DNA of 64,000 nt from Campylorhamphus procurvoides. Taxonomy: Eukaryota > Chordata > Aves > Passeriformes > Dendrocolaptidae. The notes under the pieces were generated by a model that made no database searches, was not told the origin of the DNA, and saw only the letters and a program-made list of their open reading frames with translations. A program made the translations under genes and the position numbers. The stretch spans positions 1-64,000 of the forward strand of contig WBMV01001918.1 in the NCBI GenBank assembly GCA_013396655.1, in the 5' to 3' direction. Shown here in pieces: positions 34,846 to 49,300 of this stretch (positions within the stretch are counted from its first letter, which is position 1; each line of letters opens with the position of its first letter).

Positions 34846-35880
34846 TGGAACCACAGAATGGGTAAGGCTGGAAGGGAGTACCTTGTCCAAACTCCATGCT
34901 CAAGCAGGGTCATCCTAAAGCACATGGCACAAGTTCACATACAGATGGTTTTTGAATATCTCCAGTGAGGGAGACTACACACCCACTCTGGGCAGTCTGT
35001 TTCAGTGTTCAGTCACTGCATAGTGAAGACATTCTTCCTCATATTCTGATGAAACTTCTTGTGTATCAGTTTCTGTCCTCTGTCTCTTGTCCCGTTGCTT
35101 GGGACTATGGAGCTTCTGGCTCCATCCTCTTGACATCCTCCCTTCAAATACCTGTATAGATTAATGAGGTTCCCTCTCAGTCATCTCTTCTCAAGACAGA
35201 AATAGCCCAACTCCCTCAGCTGTTCCTCATAAGAAAGACACTCTGGTTTCTTAATCATCTTTGCTGCCCTTTACTGGGCATGCTTGAGGAGCTTCATGTC
35301 TCCCTTGTACTGGACACAGCATCCCAGATGTGACCTCACCAGGGCTTAGCAGAGGGTCAGGATCACCTCCCTTGATCTGCTAGCAATGTTTTTCCTACTG
35401 CCTCCCAGGGTACTATTGGCACTCTTGGCCACAAGGGCACACTGCTGACTCATGGACAGCTTATTGTCCACCATGTTCCTCAGATCCTTCTCTGCAGAGC
35501 TTCTTTCTTACATGTCAGCCTGCAGCCTGTGCTGGTGCCTGAGGTTATTCCTCCCCAGGTTCAAGACTGTGCATTTGGCCTTGTTGAATTTCAGAAGGTT
35601 TCTCTCTGCCCATCTCTCCTGCCTGTTGAAATCCTTCTGAAGAGCTACACAGCTTCCAGGGTATTGGCCACTCCTCCCAACTTTGTGACATCAGTGATCT
35701 TGTTGAGAACACATCTTGCCCTCCATCCAAGTCATTGATATTGGGCACAGTATTTAACTTTGAGGAGTACCAATAGCGACAGACCTCGGGCTACTCATTT
35801 TGAGTCTATCATTCAGCCCCTTCTCAACTACCTCATTGTCATCAGCAGGATAATTTTCTTCACTGTGTCATTGATAGTTA
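34846..35880 (-). mobile_element. CR1 LINE 3' half, decayed
   Basis: On the minus strand, sequence just after the reverse-transcriptase catalytic box begins near 35880 and runs through the C-terminal ORF2 part (NDLDGG, KPSEIQQGQ-like and KLSMSQQCALVA-like in broken frames). It then passes into the 3' UTR, ending near 34846 with CCTTACCCATTCTGTGGTTCCATG. The order and terminal motif are those of avian CR1. Multiple stops and indels are present. Confidence 0.85.
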
Positions 35881-35883
35881 TAT

Positions 35884-35965
35884 TTTACTAGTTATGACCC
35901 TGTTACCAGGGAAGGCTTAGACCAAAACCAAGAAAACTAAGCCACCATACTTATGTAGGATTATT
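35884..35965 (-). mobile_element. Short LTR family A fragment
   Basis: TTAGACCAAAACCAAGAAAA followed by CTAAGCCACCA closely matches 13970-14005 of LTR A, with the upstream TAGTTATGACCNTG also shared. It sits directly beside the CR1 fragment, suggesting nested or deleted insertions. Confidence 0.65.
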
Positions 35966-38900
35966 TTTCTATACTGTTTTATGGTGTGCCCAATATATAT
36001 GTCAGAATTGCTCATTTTTCATGTCAAATGATGGTATGATCTCTGCACATGTCTGTGCACATTTCAGCAAGGCTGCTTGAATCTGCTCTTTTAGTTTGGT
36101 TTCTTTTGTTAGGCTCAGTCTACAGACAAATACATGGCTGTCCAAAGTGACGCAGTTGAAAGCTCTCTGTTGGAAGCTAAAGGAATTGGTGGATACTTTT
36201 CCTGTGTCAGCTCCACTTAGCTGAGAGGTAGAAAATAAGGGACAGTACCCAAATCCACAAACAAAGATAGGCATTTATATTCCACTTTCCTAGTTTACAT
36301 TCAGATTAACAGAGTTAAAATTTTCCCCTTCTTGCTGCCTTTTCTGAAATTATTTGAAGTTTCTATAAATACATTTTTCCACCAGGAAAGTTACCCTGGT
36401 ACGTATATGTCATATATGCCTAGACCATCTTAAAACTTGATTGTTTCAAGTGCCAAAAACCAGGTGACCCACTATATGCCTAAGTTATAGTGACAGTAAA
36501 AAACTCAGTTTCAAGTTTAAATACTGTCAGCTGCAAGTGTTGTGGAGCATGGCTAACACTGTGTGAATAGTCAAGCTAGTTCTCCCTTTTTTTCTGTCCT
36601 GGTGGCAACTGGATTTTGTTGTGGAGGACTCCCGTGCCAAATCTCTGATACCTGACTGTTCGCGGTGCCTTTTGTCTATCCAGGAAATGTTGATACAGCA
36701 ACCTGCTCTGTAGATGGCACGTTCTCCTTTTCTCTCGTTTCACTAGTAGCAAAGTATCACTGAGCCAGAGGTAGACTCCAGAGCCCAGAGATTACAGGGC
36801 GCATTCCAGGCAAGTGCTGGAAACTGGCCACTAGCCTGTGTGTTGTTTACTTGCCTATTACTCATGACTGTTTTGCAATTTTTAGCTTGGTGCTTAACAT
36901 TCAAGATTTTTCAGATTGCATTTCAATGTACTTAATATGATCACTCAAATATTGAGAGCTCAGGACACCTAGAAACACTCACAGACAACAAGGATGCCTT
37001 CCAATTAGATTGCAGCCCTGAGCAGGATAATGGTTATGCTATTTTGTCAGTCTCCTAGGAGTTCACAGAGATTTCTAAGAGAGATTTCAATGAAGAGAGG
37101 AAAAAAAAGAAGAAAAAAGTTTTATCTCAATTGTACTTTTCCTCTGCACATAATTTGTGACATAAAACATACTATTTTCTCCCAGGCCAATCATGAAATA
37201 ATTTTTCAGTCCTAGGCTAAAATAGTATTCTTCCTGGTTCTGCAATAACAGTATCATTTTACATTCACTGCACTAACAAACAAGGCGAGTTAAAGTGCTG
37301 TTGTGCCATCACGTCCTTGAGGCTAGGAACATTTTTTGTGCATAAATCCTTCGGCAGATATTCTTTCAACAGATTGCTTTTCTTCTTATATAGATTTTTT
37401 AGTTGATAGTGTTATTGAGGAAGTGTTTGTATTGCATTGCAGCAAAGGAAAAATGTAGTTACTATGAAGAGAAAACAAGACCCATCTGTCATAAACGTCA
37501 TAGCAGTAGAATCTGATTTCACAGATAAGCTATTGTTCACAGGCTTTTTGAAATCCACATTAAGAACTACATAAGAGATTTAGCTGAACAACATCCTACC
37601 AATTGGTAGGTTATCTGTGGATGATTCTGCTCTTTTATGCAGCTATTTTATAGACTCTGGCAAGAAATGAGAATATGTAATAAGATAAAAAATAAATTAA
37701 ATATTTCCTCGACCTTGCTGCATACATTCTCAGCTGGCTTCTCCTCCTTTGCTAACTACAGAGTATCAGTAAAAATATTACTGAAGTTTGCAGGCATATC
37801 AGCCTTAAGTACTTGCATTTCATTTAAGTTTAATCTTAACTGTGAATTCTTTGAATCTGTCCATTATGCCAAATATGTTTTATTTTCTCTTTTCTCAGTG
37901 CTAAATTTTTCATATGTGTATGCTGTTCTCTGGTCTTCCTGGAATTGTATTACTGGGGAAATATATAAGGAAGAGCCATAAATCTTAGGAGATGGAATTT
38001 TTTAGAGGATGGCTGAAAAATGCCTTGGGGTAGAATGTTTCATTCATTGTCTCTTTCAAATGTTGCAAAAAAAAGTGCATTCTTGTAAATGTTAAAACAT
38101 CATAATTGCTTTAATTTTGCAGCCTGTTGCACAATATGAGACATTTTCTTTCTATCTCTGCAAAAGGTTCTATTTGTTATTTTGCATCAAATCCCTATTG
38201 AGAATGCAACTTTTCTGTTGACATAGAAATGTATTCTCCCTTCTCAGTAAGGATTCTAAATTTATTTTACTTCTTTGCTCCTGATTGTTTTTTTGAGCCT
38301 TGCTTTTTAATACCATGAAGTTTTGGGGACACAAAATTTTGTCTATCCTTGGAATTATGGATTTTATTAGGTGGTTGTAGTTCACTGCCACACAAATTTA
38401 CAGGTTTGTGCATCAGTACTTTAAAGCAGAAAGTTTTCTCACAGAAAGCACAGTGACAAAAAAGTAAACAGATACTTTTTGTTTAATCACCTAATGTCTT
38501 ATTTATATGGTAAGAATTTTTGTTTAAAATATTTAACTTGTTTCTGGATTCTCTAAACTGATGTGCTCTCTATTCTGTCCTCACATTTGTTTTACATTTC
38601 CCTGGTTGAATACCACTGTTAGAAGTCTCACCTTCAAAATAATTTATTTCCTGCACCATTCAAGGGAAAGATTAGTTTTAAAGATGTGCATATGGTTTGT
38701 TCAAGTATTAAAGAGTTAGAGTGCGTCTTTGAAATAGAAACATGGTTTTGGAAGTTAAAGCAGTAGCACCACACAAGCAAACCCCGAGGCAGTAAAGAAT
38801 CACACTGCAATGAATAACTGGTTCTTCTATTCAGAGCACAACAATGCTCAAAGGAGATGTTTGCCTGGATCACATGTGTATCTGGAGTTGTCAAAATTAA

Positions 38901-40108
38901 TGCTAGTGACAGATGAAACCCCTAAAAATATACTGTTTAAAAAATCTCTTTGCCAAGGAGACTGATTTTTTTTTTGTATAGGCTAGAGGGTATTCAGGCT
39001 GGTTGTTGAAAAAGCAGTTCTAGATTTAACACGAAAAATGATATAAAAATCTGCTAGATTTGGAGGTTATGGAAAGTTTTGGACTGTTAGAAGTCAGTTG
39101 TTGTAAGACATAACTAGTTCTTCCCATGACATGAAGGAACTCTTAATGAACTCTGAATCTCTACTTTCCAGATAGTTTCCAGCTGCAATAGTGCCATAAT
39201 ACCACAAAAAATCTGCATCAAAGTGACTCAGCCATTCTTTTCTCAGACAGCTGTTTGTGTGCTAGGGAGGTAGGCACAGAAGGAGGCAATGAAATCACTT
39301 AATTTGGACAGGTATGTTTGATGAGAAGGAGAAGACATATGCCTCTTTCTTCCTTTAGGCCTAGTCTATCAAAGTGTTTAATTGTCATGATCTTCCTTTT
39401 TGAATTAAAATTTTGCCGTGTTCTGTTCTTGTAAATATACTCCATAGTTGAATGACTTACATAGGAGCTCATATTTGTGTGTCCGTTGAACAGGATTAAT
39501 ACTTAAATGTAGGTTTTTCTGTCAGCAAAGTATTTACTGAAAAAAATAAGAATGCAATAAATGGGCAGTAAATATGTGTAAAAAACACCCCTCATAAAAG
39601 TAAGTAATTTGGGTAAATAAAGTTTAAAAAGTGTCTTCCAGTCTCCATAATGCCGCACAATTAACTAGGCTAATTTTCAGCAGTAAGTAAGCCAGTAGAG
39701 GTTAACCATAAAGTCTTTGTATTTACAGAGACAGAGGAAAAGTGAAAGATAACATTTTAAATGTTTTACAAAGGTTCTCTTACTGGAGGCTAGTGCATCA
39801 CTTACACAAAAGGAAACAGTGTAAGTGATTCCTGAGATTCTGTCTTGTGTCAGTGAAAAGTGTAACGGGGACATTTTTCCTTTTGTTAGAGACAATTTTG
39901 TTAAAAATAATGTAGACTTCTCTGAAGAGCAGTCCAGTGACAGTGCAGACTGAGGAAACCTATTGTGAGTGAAACACAGATCTTGATTTGTTGAGTGTAA
40001 GGTTTAGGCTCTCGGGTACTTTCTTATGGAGCAGGACTTCTCCTCAGAGTTAATGGCACCTCTTGGTTTTGGTTTTGGTTTAGGGTTGCTATTATTTTTT
40101 TTTTAATA
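35966..40108. other. Intergenic, no feature recognised
   Basis: Ordinary spacer, with a somewhat GC-richer patch at about 36600-36850 that I could not assign. Open frames here have no family similarity. Confidence 0.5.
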
Positions 40109-40170
40109 GTCATAAAATCATTAATGTTGGAAAAGATCTCTAAGGTCATTGAGCTCAATTGTCTGTTCAG
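40109..40170 (-). mobile_element. CR1 3'-tail scrap
   Basis: TCATAAAATCATTAATGTTGG followed by AAAAGATCTCTAAGGTCATTGAG is the complement of the terminal part of a CR1 3' UTR, comparable to 49779 onward. Only about 60 bp remains. Confidence 0.6.
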
Positions 40171-43100
40171 TCTGTGTGTTTCTAGAAACACAATGAAACA
40201 CAACCTTTCCATGAACAAATCAACAAAATACAAATTATGTAACAAAATGTTTATCAGACTGCAAGGTAATGTTAGCTTTACATAGCAGACTGTTTCTGTC
40301 ATACCGTGGCTAATTTACATGTAAATTGCTCCACAACTGTATTTCTCAATCATATTGAAATTATTATTATTATGACATTCAGCATTAACAACTAATTTCA
40401 TACTGAAGACCTCCTTAAATGTTGAGAGAGATAGCCATGGAACACAGGAGAGTATGCACAACTAAAGAAGGCTGAAGTGGTAGAAACCTTAATGCTCTCC
40501 CTATTGTACATTCGATGTCATAAGGGGAGACTAACAAAGAAGCTACATGTTTCGGGGCGTTTTTTGCCATGGAACTGGTGTATGTGAACTAGAAATGCTC
40601 CTCTCCTCTACTGCTATTTTAACTGTGACCGCTCTCTCACAGAAGCTTATTCTTTTTAAAGATTGCCATGAACACAGTGGATAATAAGGGCTGAAGATTC
40701 TTTATGTAAGAGTTAGCTCTCTAATAAACACAGTGCTTAGCAATATACAGTGTGTCCATAGTAAGAGTTCTAAAATAGGTGTTCATGTGTCTATGCATGG
40801 ACATATATGTACTCCAAATACAAAATTCATGTGGCACTTTTCTTTCATCACACTCCTACAAAGTTGTTCTTCATTCTTGAATACAAGTAATTGTGAACAG
40901 TGTTGCTTCATTCACTTATTTGCCTGTCAGATATTTTTCTCTTCAAAGGGAAAGGCATCTCTAATATTTCTCTAATTTTGCCATTCTCATTCTTGCTGTC
41001 ACCACAACATACTCATTGGTCCTAAGCATAATCACTCCCTGTATTAAGTTCAGAATGACTGTAGAATCCATTATTGGAATTACCAACATGCAAGGAGCCC
41101 ACACGTTGAACCTCAGGAATTTGTACCATTTGACAAAGTTTCATGATCCAAGACATGGTTTTGTTTGTAGCAGTAGGATTTTGCTATATAGATCATACTA
41201 TATTACCAAAGCATCTTAATAGTGCATAAAAAGTTAATCAAATGGTATATGAAAAAGTAAGGGATTTTTCTTCCAGTGAAAGGATGGTGGCCAGGTGCAG
41301 TGCTTTGTTTAACAACTTGAAATGCTTGTCAGTGTTTGTCAAATTGCTCTTTATGTCCGGAGGCATCTTGAATTGGGCTGTATTGATCATTTGCTGTTAT
41401 TTAGTCATAATCTTAGACTTCATGTGCCTATAAGCAGGATGAGAATATAAACTAAAATAATAGCAAATGATCAGTACTCATTACTGCTGTCTGTTCTGGC
41501 TCACTTCCTCTTGAAAAATCCTCAGCACTAGTAATTTTTCTTGGGAGAGTTTACTATGTCTATTTTGCTTCCATTGAGGACAACCTTACAGTATTTTGGT
41601 TAGTACTTCTACCAAATTCTACATTGCTTGCTAATAATTTGTAAAAGCAGCTGTGGTCTCTTCCTCTTGCATGCCCACTTTATTATACTGTGTATGTATC
41701 ATCTCGTTGCTGCTCTTTGAGGATTGTTTCACAAGTTGAATTTTCAGCAGTCAAATCACCCAATACTCAGTTCTGGTTATGAGGTCATTATGCCTGTCCA
41801 ATTTTTCATGCATCATTTTGTTGATTGAGTCAGTTTATATTGTGTTTTCAGATATTTTACTTTCGTTTCCAGAGCACTATATTCATCAAGTCCCTCTTTT
41901 TTTCTGTCAGCATAACAAAGGTTATAATTCATTTCTTAGGACCTTCTGCTAAGTTCATGGGAAACTATTATTTCCAAATTTTCAGATTGTCCGTTTTTAC
42001 TACTTTAAGTGTACTTTTCCTAATAAGAAGTTATTCAAATCTCACTTTTTAATAACAGAGTATATGGAAAACAATATTAACACCAAGAGAACTGGAGCAT
42101 GACTTGAATGAAAAGACAGAGAGCAGAAGGATCAGGCAGTTCAAAACCAATCTGATAGCAAACATATGATAAAGGGACTAGAGAAGCACATTTCATCTAC
42201 TAAAGTCCTTCATGTTAAATCTTACAAAATTATAGTGAGATTTGACTCTGAGATCTGTCACAATCTCAAGGTGATCCTTAGCTTTGCTTTCATTCCTCAT
42301 CAGACTCCTTGCACTTCTGTTACGGCTCCCTTCCTTTCTCTCTCTTTTTCTTTCACTTACCATTTGTGTCCCAGACGGAATAGCCTACTCTGCTCTCCCC
42401 AAATCCTTTTGGCTGCCAATTTCTCACATCTTTCAAATTCCTCCCTAAAACCTACTTCATCAGAGAATTTTCACTCTTTATCCAAACCAGATGCCTTTCT
42501 TGCTCTGAATATTTTTCCATATTTTTTCTTGTCTCTCTTAAGACCTGAATATCTAGTAGTCAAGAATTATCAGTAATTTGCTTTGATACAGAATGAGAAT
42601 TCCTTACAACTTCACTATTTTGACTGAAATAGACAAAGGGCCCCTCTAGTCCTCTGCTGCCATTCAACAGCTTCCTCTCTTTTAAAAAAAATAGTGAGTC
42701 AGGGGTAGGGGAGACAGCAGGGATCACCTCATTGATGGCAAGACAATGACTTTAAAGACTCTAAGTTTCTAAGATTTGCTTTACTAAAGGATATAAAATT
42801 CCTTGAAACAAGATAAAAATTGCACACTCTTCTCCTTGGTCCTACTTTTATGAAAGTTGAAGATGTGCCTTCAATAGTGTTAAAGGCATAGAAAGGTAGT
42901 TCCCTAGAAAAAAAATAGTCTCACTCAAATCTACAGGGATTTTCCTCTACATTATTTACCTGGACAAGTAGTGCCTTCAAGAACTATATGAAAAATATAA
43001 TTGTTTCAATCCAAAAATAAAATATAAATTTAGTAACTGTTGATGATATTAGTAGTCTGTTTTCAGAGGCTTTGAAAGGACATGGAACAAGTTCACTTCT

Positions 43101-46100
43101 CTTGTTAAATTTCATTCTCTGTGAAATACTGGTAACAACTTTGTAAGCAATATTTACATAAAAAAAAAATTAATGCTCTTCTCGTCTTTCCATCCCAGTA
43201 AATTTCAGTGGTCCTGCTTTAGCATGTAGCTGGAGTAACCTGATGCTGATTCCAGTCCATAAAGAAAGGGCATCCTTAATTACCTGTATAATATTTGAAG
43301 ACTTTAAATCTTCATTTATTACTGTCCAGACCATGAGTCACCTACCCACGTACAGACATAACAGATATTTCACCATCAGATGGAGGCTTTAATACCATAA
43401 ACATAGTCACAGAGACACTCAATTTTGAAATTAAATTTCTTGTACTGACAAAAAGATTGTATTATTACTTATTGTGTGGGTATTGTGGAGAAAAAAGCTA
43501 CTCATGACCTCGACTGAGTCAGTACATTGGTGCCTGAGGAACAAACTGGACCATATTCTGATTTTTTTTTTTCTGGCTTAGACACTGTTATGCACTATGA
43601 ACAAATATGCTCTTGTAAGGGATGCCAAAGGGTCTATTTCTTTACATTGGCATCTCTTGGGAAAAACTTCAGGGTGTTATCAGATTGATCCAAAGCACAA
43701 GATGTGAAAAAATAGAAACTTTTAAGTCACTACTAAATATTATATTTTGATCACATTGAAATATTAGAATTGACAAAACAAGACCATTTCCAACTTCCTT
43801 TTACCTGACAAGACTGTCAAAGCAGAACTGAGCCATATATTTAAAATAATGCTGAAAACATTAAAAGAGTAAAATAGTATTAAAATAGTTTAGACATTCT
43901 AAAGAGAATATATGTATGTGTGCAAGGGTCAAGTTGGTCCTTCTCATGTACCCCTTTATTTTGCTGGGTTTTCCCTTTCCTTGCATTATATTTCAGTTAT
44001 TCTTTGCTTGAGCTTGCAGTTGCAGGCAGCATAGGTAGGACTAGACTTGCAGTCCTGTGCTGCCAAAGGACACTGTGAGGAGAGGAGAACCAACAACCTA
44101 CATAGCACACATTCAGAGGGCAGTGACTTCAGATTAGCCCTAGTAAGCTTCTAAGAGATAAATGGTATTAATTGTTGGATCATACCAGACACAGGGCAAG
44201 TGTGTGCTGTCTGGCCTAGTGTCACCAAAAAGGCACCCCGTATTGCTCCCCTGTATACTTCTTCCAGGTAAAGAAGGCAAGTGGGAAAGATCAGGAATAT
44301 GATTTCAGAAAGATGCTCCTGATCCAAGCCAAAATGTAATTTAGCTTATTTATCCTTTTTTGAGACTTCTACAGTGGAGTGTAAGAGCAGGATTTGGACA
44401 GTAGTGATTTATGAAGACCCATGGCAGCTCTACATATGGCTTTTCATTTCTTTTTAAATATATCATTGTATCCCGGTTTTCATTAATACTTTGTTCATTG
44501 CCACTTTCAATGTCTTTCAGATTGTTTTGCCATTCTTTCTTTATCTGCAGGTTATTTTTTAAAGTTTTTTTTCTTTCACCTTTATTTGGGATTAATTTTT
44601 GTTTCTGTGCTTTCTTTGGTACACTGTCATCATTGAAGAATTTGTCCTAATTATTGCACAGTACGTAATTACTTTTGATTGACTCTTCCTTCTTTTCCTT
44701 CCTCAATTACTCTTTTACTTGTTTCTTATATGGCACCAAGATTGGAATTTTTTGGAAACTATGTCCAATGAAGTTATTTCAGAGGCATATGCATGGGATT
44801 TGAAACTGATACCTGTATAGAATAGATAATGTAGAGGCTGTGGAAAGAAATAGCTGTGCCACGTCTTATATCTAGTTCTTCATGAAAAAAACGTAGCCTG
44901 AGAAGAGTCACAGGTTGAAAGTGTGAACTGAATTTTAACTGTCTTATTAAGAATAAAAATTATTTAAAAAAATTATCAACATATCCAAACAAATGAAAAC
45001 CTCTTTCCTTTCAGTATTGTTCAAATTCTCTGTTATTGCAGCTTAAAAAATTTGTCATGTATCTTGTTCTTATTAATGGGCAGATCTTGTACTATGTACA
45101 AGGTTGTATGTAAGTCTGAGTCTATCTAACAAGACTTGAATTGTGACTCTGGCTTCAGTCCTGAGAAAATATGAGCCTGTCAGTAGCAGGCCATGTAATT
45201 GCTGTACTTGTCTGTAGGTTGCTTTCCCAGAGTTTATTTGGTGGCTGCTGATGCTGAGTGGTGCTGGTAGCTGCTCTGCCAGGGAATTATGAAATGCCAG
45301 AGCTGCACATACTGAGACATTGAAGATTATGATCAGCTTGAGACATATGTTTGCAGAGGACCTTTCTGAGAATGATGTATAAGAAAAACATGAGGAAGAA
45401 GGATTAAAGGAAATAATGGACTAGAGGAGAGAAGAAAGGCGGAAAAACATGCAAGTTATATACAGGCACATGAGTACAGGAAAAATGGAGCAGGTAGAAA
45501 ACACAAAGGAGATTGCCTTCCCTCACCTCTCCTTCTCTTTTTCTCTTCAATATTTCTTGCTTGTAATCTGCTAAGACTTGTTATGTACTTATCACTTAAA
45601 ATCCAAGTGCTGTCTCTTAGCAAATTGTCTACTGTTCTGTGTGTTTGTATTTTTCCAGTTATAATACTGACAAAATATTAGGGACCTTAGTCTCCATCTA
45701 GCAGACACAATTCTGGTGAGCTGAATGCACCAGTGGTGCCTCTGTGCTACATAGTGCCCAGCGGTAAACTGGTGTGGCAGAAAAGACTAATGAAAGGAGA
45801 AGTAGTAGGTTTTGTAGGTGAATTTTAATATTTTTAACACTATACATGTTACATTTGTGTAGCATGATGAACAAATTTAATAGTCTAAGAAATACATCTA
45901 GAGATAGATACAGAAAAGTATCTGTCTGCTAACTGCTTATAACTGTTGTTGGTAAAGCCCCTAAGAAAAGAAAATGCAAAGGGAGCTTACCATATGACAT
46001 TTAGAAAAGCACACAAATTCAAGCTGTAGCTGTAGAATGTATCAAGAATGGAAAATTTTCATAACACTACGTACAACTTCAACTGAAAATAGTAGATCTT

Positions 46101-46320
46101 TCTGAATATGAATTTTTAAAATTAGCTATTACATTAACTTCTCCTTGTCACAATCAATCAAATTTTTTTAGATGATTCCTTATATTAATGTAAGCAAGTA
46201 CCTCTTACACAATCAGAAAGCAAAAAGGTTAATGAATCATTTGGATAATAAAACATTTAAGAATTCAGATAGCCTTTTCAGATTCATTTGAAGTTGTTAG
46301 ATTCTGCACTTCAAGCAGCA
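40171..46320. other. Intergenic and ALDH1A1 3' UTR, no further feature recognised
   Basis: Spacer ending in the ALDH1A1 3' UTR, which extends leftward from 46320. Candidate minus-strand polyadenylation hexamers are ATTAAA at 45881-45876 and AATAAA at 45238-45233; I cannot choose between them. Confidence 0.45.
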
Positions 46321-46393
46321 TTACGAGTTCTTTTGTGGGATTTTGATGGTGACAGTCTTAACTTCTGTGTATTCATGAAGTCCATATTCTCCC
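46321..46393 (-). CDS. ALDH1A1: ALDH1A1 exon 13 (C-terminus and stop)
   Basis: 73 bp of coding sequence on the minus strand after acceptor TTTTATCTAG. The first G completes a Met codon. It encodes [20 protein letters not shown] then KNS and TAA at 46323-46321. The KNS end is shared by ALDH1A enzymes, whereas HEYTEVK is ALDH1A1-like. Confidence 0.95.
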
Positions 46394-49300
46394 CTAGATA
46401 AAAGAGAACCAAGAACAATATTTATGCTAATGCTTTTTATATGAGTTTTGTCCTGGATGGGATTTTCAGTGATGCTGTACAATTTACCATATATATAACA
46501 AGTACACTGGACATATTTGGAAGACAGCTGTGCAGGCTAGACTGTTGCTGGAAACATTTGAAGAGCGATACAGCAACAGTCTCTGAGAAAACTGGGAGAG
46601 AGGGCAATTTTATTTCTGTGCAAAAGAATGGCCTTTAATTTAGAGCATTTCTAAAGTGGATTTCTGTGCAGCAAATGAGGAACATACTAGATCTTTACAA
46701 GCATGCCAAACAAGTTATTTGCAAAGGTTGAGAAGGTTTTCTGATGTCAAGAGTTTTCTCCAACATCAAAGAATAGACACTTTGAGTAAATGGGGGAGTA
46801 GAATTAATCCATGATTAAAACTCTCAGACAGTGAAAAAAACTAATATTTGACATCTTACTAGCATGATTCACTTTCCCTTTTCAAGGTGGGTTGAAGCTT
46901 GTCTGTGTGCCTGGATATTTGACACCTGACACAGTCAAAATATTTAGACATAATTGATTGCTTTATAGAACAAGGGTTGGCTACAGTATAATGTTCCACA
47001 GTTCTCACTGCCATGTTATTATATAGATATATAAGCAAAGCAAAAATCTCTGCTCAGGACCCTTGTGCTGGGGGAAAGTATTTACTGATGCTCCTCATTT
47101 TTGAAGAGGCATTCTGTTAGTATGTGACATTCAATAGTTTAATTCATAATGGTATTATCATTCCAAGAAGTATACAGGAAATTTTTTTCTAGGGTTCAAG
47201 GAAGTCAGTGGCTTGACACTTTGACTTCCTAATTATTTCAGTACATACTGTTTCACACATTTTTCTGCTTCTCCTAAAATTGATTGTTGTATATTTACGA
47301 CCTTTTTTTCGAAGCAGACATCTATCTGGTGGTGATTCTTTCTTTGTCCTTTATAAAGAATATTTTTATTGGTCTGATAATTGTGACTTTGAACCAAAAA
47401 ACTTTATTAGCACAAAAACTTAACTCCTTCAAAATGTGCTATTACAGAAAATATTTGTTATAATCTTATTCTTTTTCTGTTATTTCCAGCAAATAAAACC
47501 AGAAAATATTTCTGAAAAGACTGTAAATCAGAATTGATAAACTACCAATTTTTGGCATCCACCAAATAAGAAGCAGTATTTGATTATGATGGCCTAAATT
47601 ACTGGGATTTTTCATTTTTCAGTTTTCTAAAGCTTTCAGCATTGGCTTGACTCTGTTTTCTTTGAAGTCAGTGGGAGCTTTGCCATAAGGAGCAGACTGT
47701 GTCCAAGTGACGGCAAGTATGAAAACACTATTCTTTATCTCTTAAAAGAGTGCATAAAAAGAAGCCCTGAAGCAACTTACCTATGCATGTATTTTTTAAT
47801 TACTTCCATGATTCATTAAAAGCCTTATGCATTTGTCTTAGTAAAAAGGAAAGCTTGTGTGTATTGATTTCTAGTTATTACTTTAAAAATAATTTGTTGT
47901 TCCCACACATTTTTAACAAAGGATGAATATAGGCAAGACAGTACATGATTCCAGTGGAAACTGGACTAAAACTTAGAAGCTTGAAAAAATTGATTAGTTT
48001 ACAATTTTTATATACTACTCCACTTCTAGTTTGGGAAAAAACCAAAGATCCATAGGCTACAGAGGACTATTTTCATCATAATTTTGACAAAGCTGGCATG
48101 TACTGTAAAAGACATTGTTATCACAAGACTTTTAAACTACAAACTCTTGTTTAAATCAAACATTTTGAAAAATACTTCTTTTCCAAAACCTTGCATTTAA
48201 AGGGGATGTCACAAACTACACAAATATATATGTTAATGAAAATTACAGTTTCTCTCATATAGGCAAATGGTCAGTTTTTCTTATCAGTAGACTATAGGCT
48301 TCTAAACCCAGTCATTTTGAAAAAGGATGTATCTTAGCATGTGTATTATTTGTAGAGGAATTGTTGACATTGCCTCTCATAACATGAAGCCTCTAAACAC
48401 TCTGTAGATGAATTTGACAAAATCTCAAACTGGACATCCCAGTTATGCAAGTTGAAAGTTGAGGTTTGGAATTTCATTTTGCAGTTCCTGTGAATCTGCA
48501 TTATTAAAAGTATTTACTTACATTTCTCGTCCATTTCCTGACATCTTAAAACCTCCAAAAGGACACTGAGCAGACACAGCACTGTAACAATTAACCCTGG
48601 AAGAACAGGAAAATTACTTTTGACAGTGTGAAGCCATTTTTTTTACTTCTGAAAAATCAGTGGTTTTTCTGTTGACTGTAAAAAGCACTATGGAGATAGT
48701 CACAAACTATATCTGAGTAATATATTTGCAAAAATATGTGTAGTCCAAGGTTCAGAGAAATGGAGCATTAAAACTGAGTACAGTTATGATTAGGGTACTA
48801 ACACTCACCAAGGGCGTTCAAATGCAGTGACAGTCATATGTTTCCCTGATGCAATAAAACTCCTAATTTGTGTCTAAACTCCCTAATGAAAGACCAGCCA
48901 CAGCTAAGTCTTCGGCAGGTCCACTTCTAATTGACAAACTCAGGGTAGCTTCAGTATATGTTTAAGAAGTTTTATTTGGTTCTACTCAGCTAAACTGTTC
49001 TGTACAGTTGATAAGAACAAAGATACAATAATGAGTAAGAAAGGCATTTCACAGGGGAATTTGTAAATATCAAGAATTTTGGCAGAATGTGTGTCCTGCT
49101 TCCTGGCTGAGAAGCTCTTTTGGTCTTACAACCTTGTCAAATCAAATATTCTCTATATTCATATGATATGATCTCTTCTGCCAATCCACTACTTTGAACA
49201 AGAGATTATGTTCATAATTACAGATTCCTACACCACCAATCATGTAAGAGGAAACCCTAAATATTCTACTTCTATTCAAAACTTTCTTCTATATAAAAAG

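Noticed and set aside
42166..42576. 136-codon plus-strand open frame in the spacer
   Set aside because: Ser/Leu/Phe-rich translation of pyrimidine-rich DNA, no family, no exon context.
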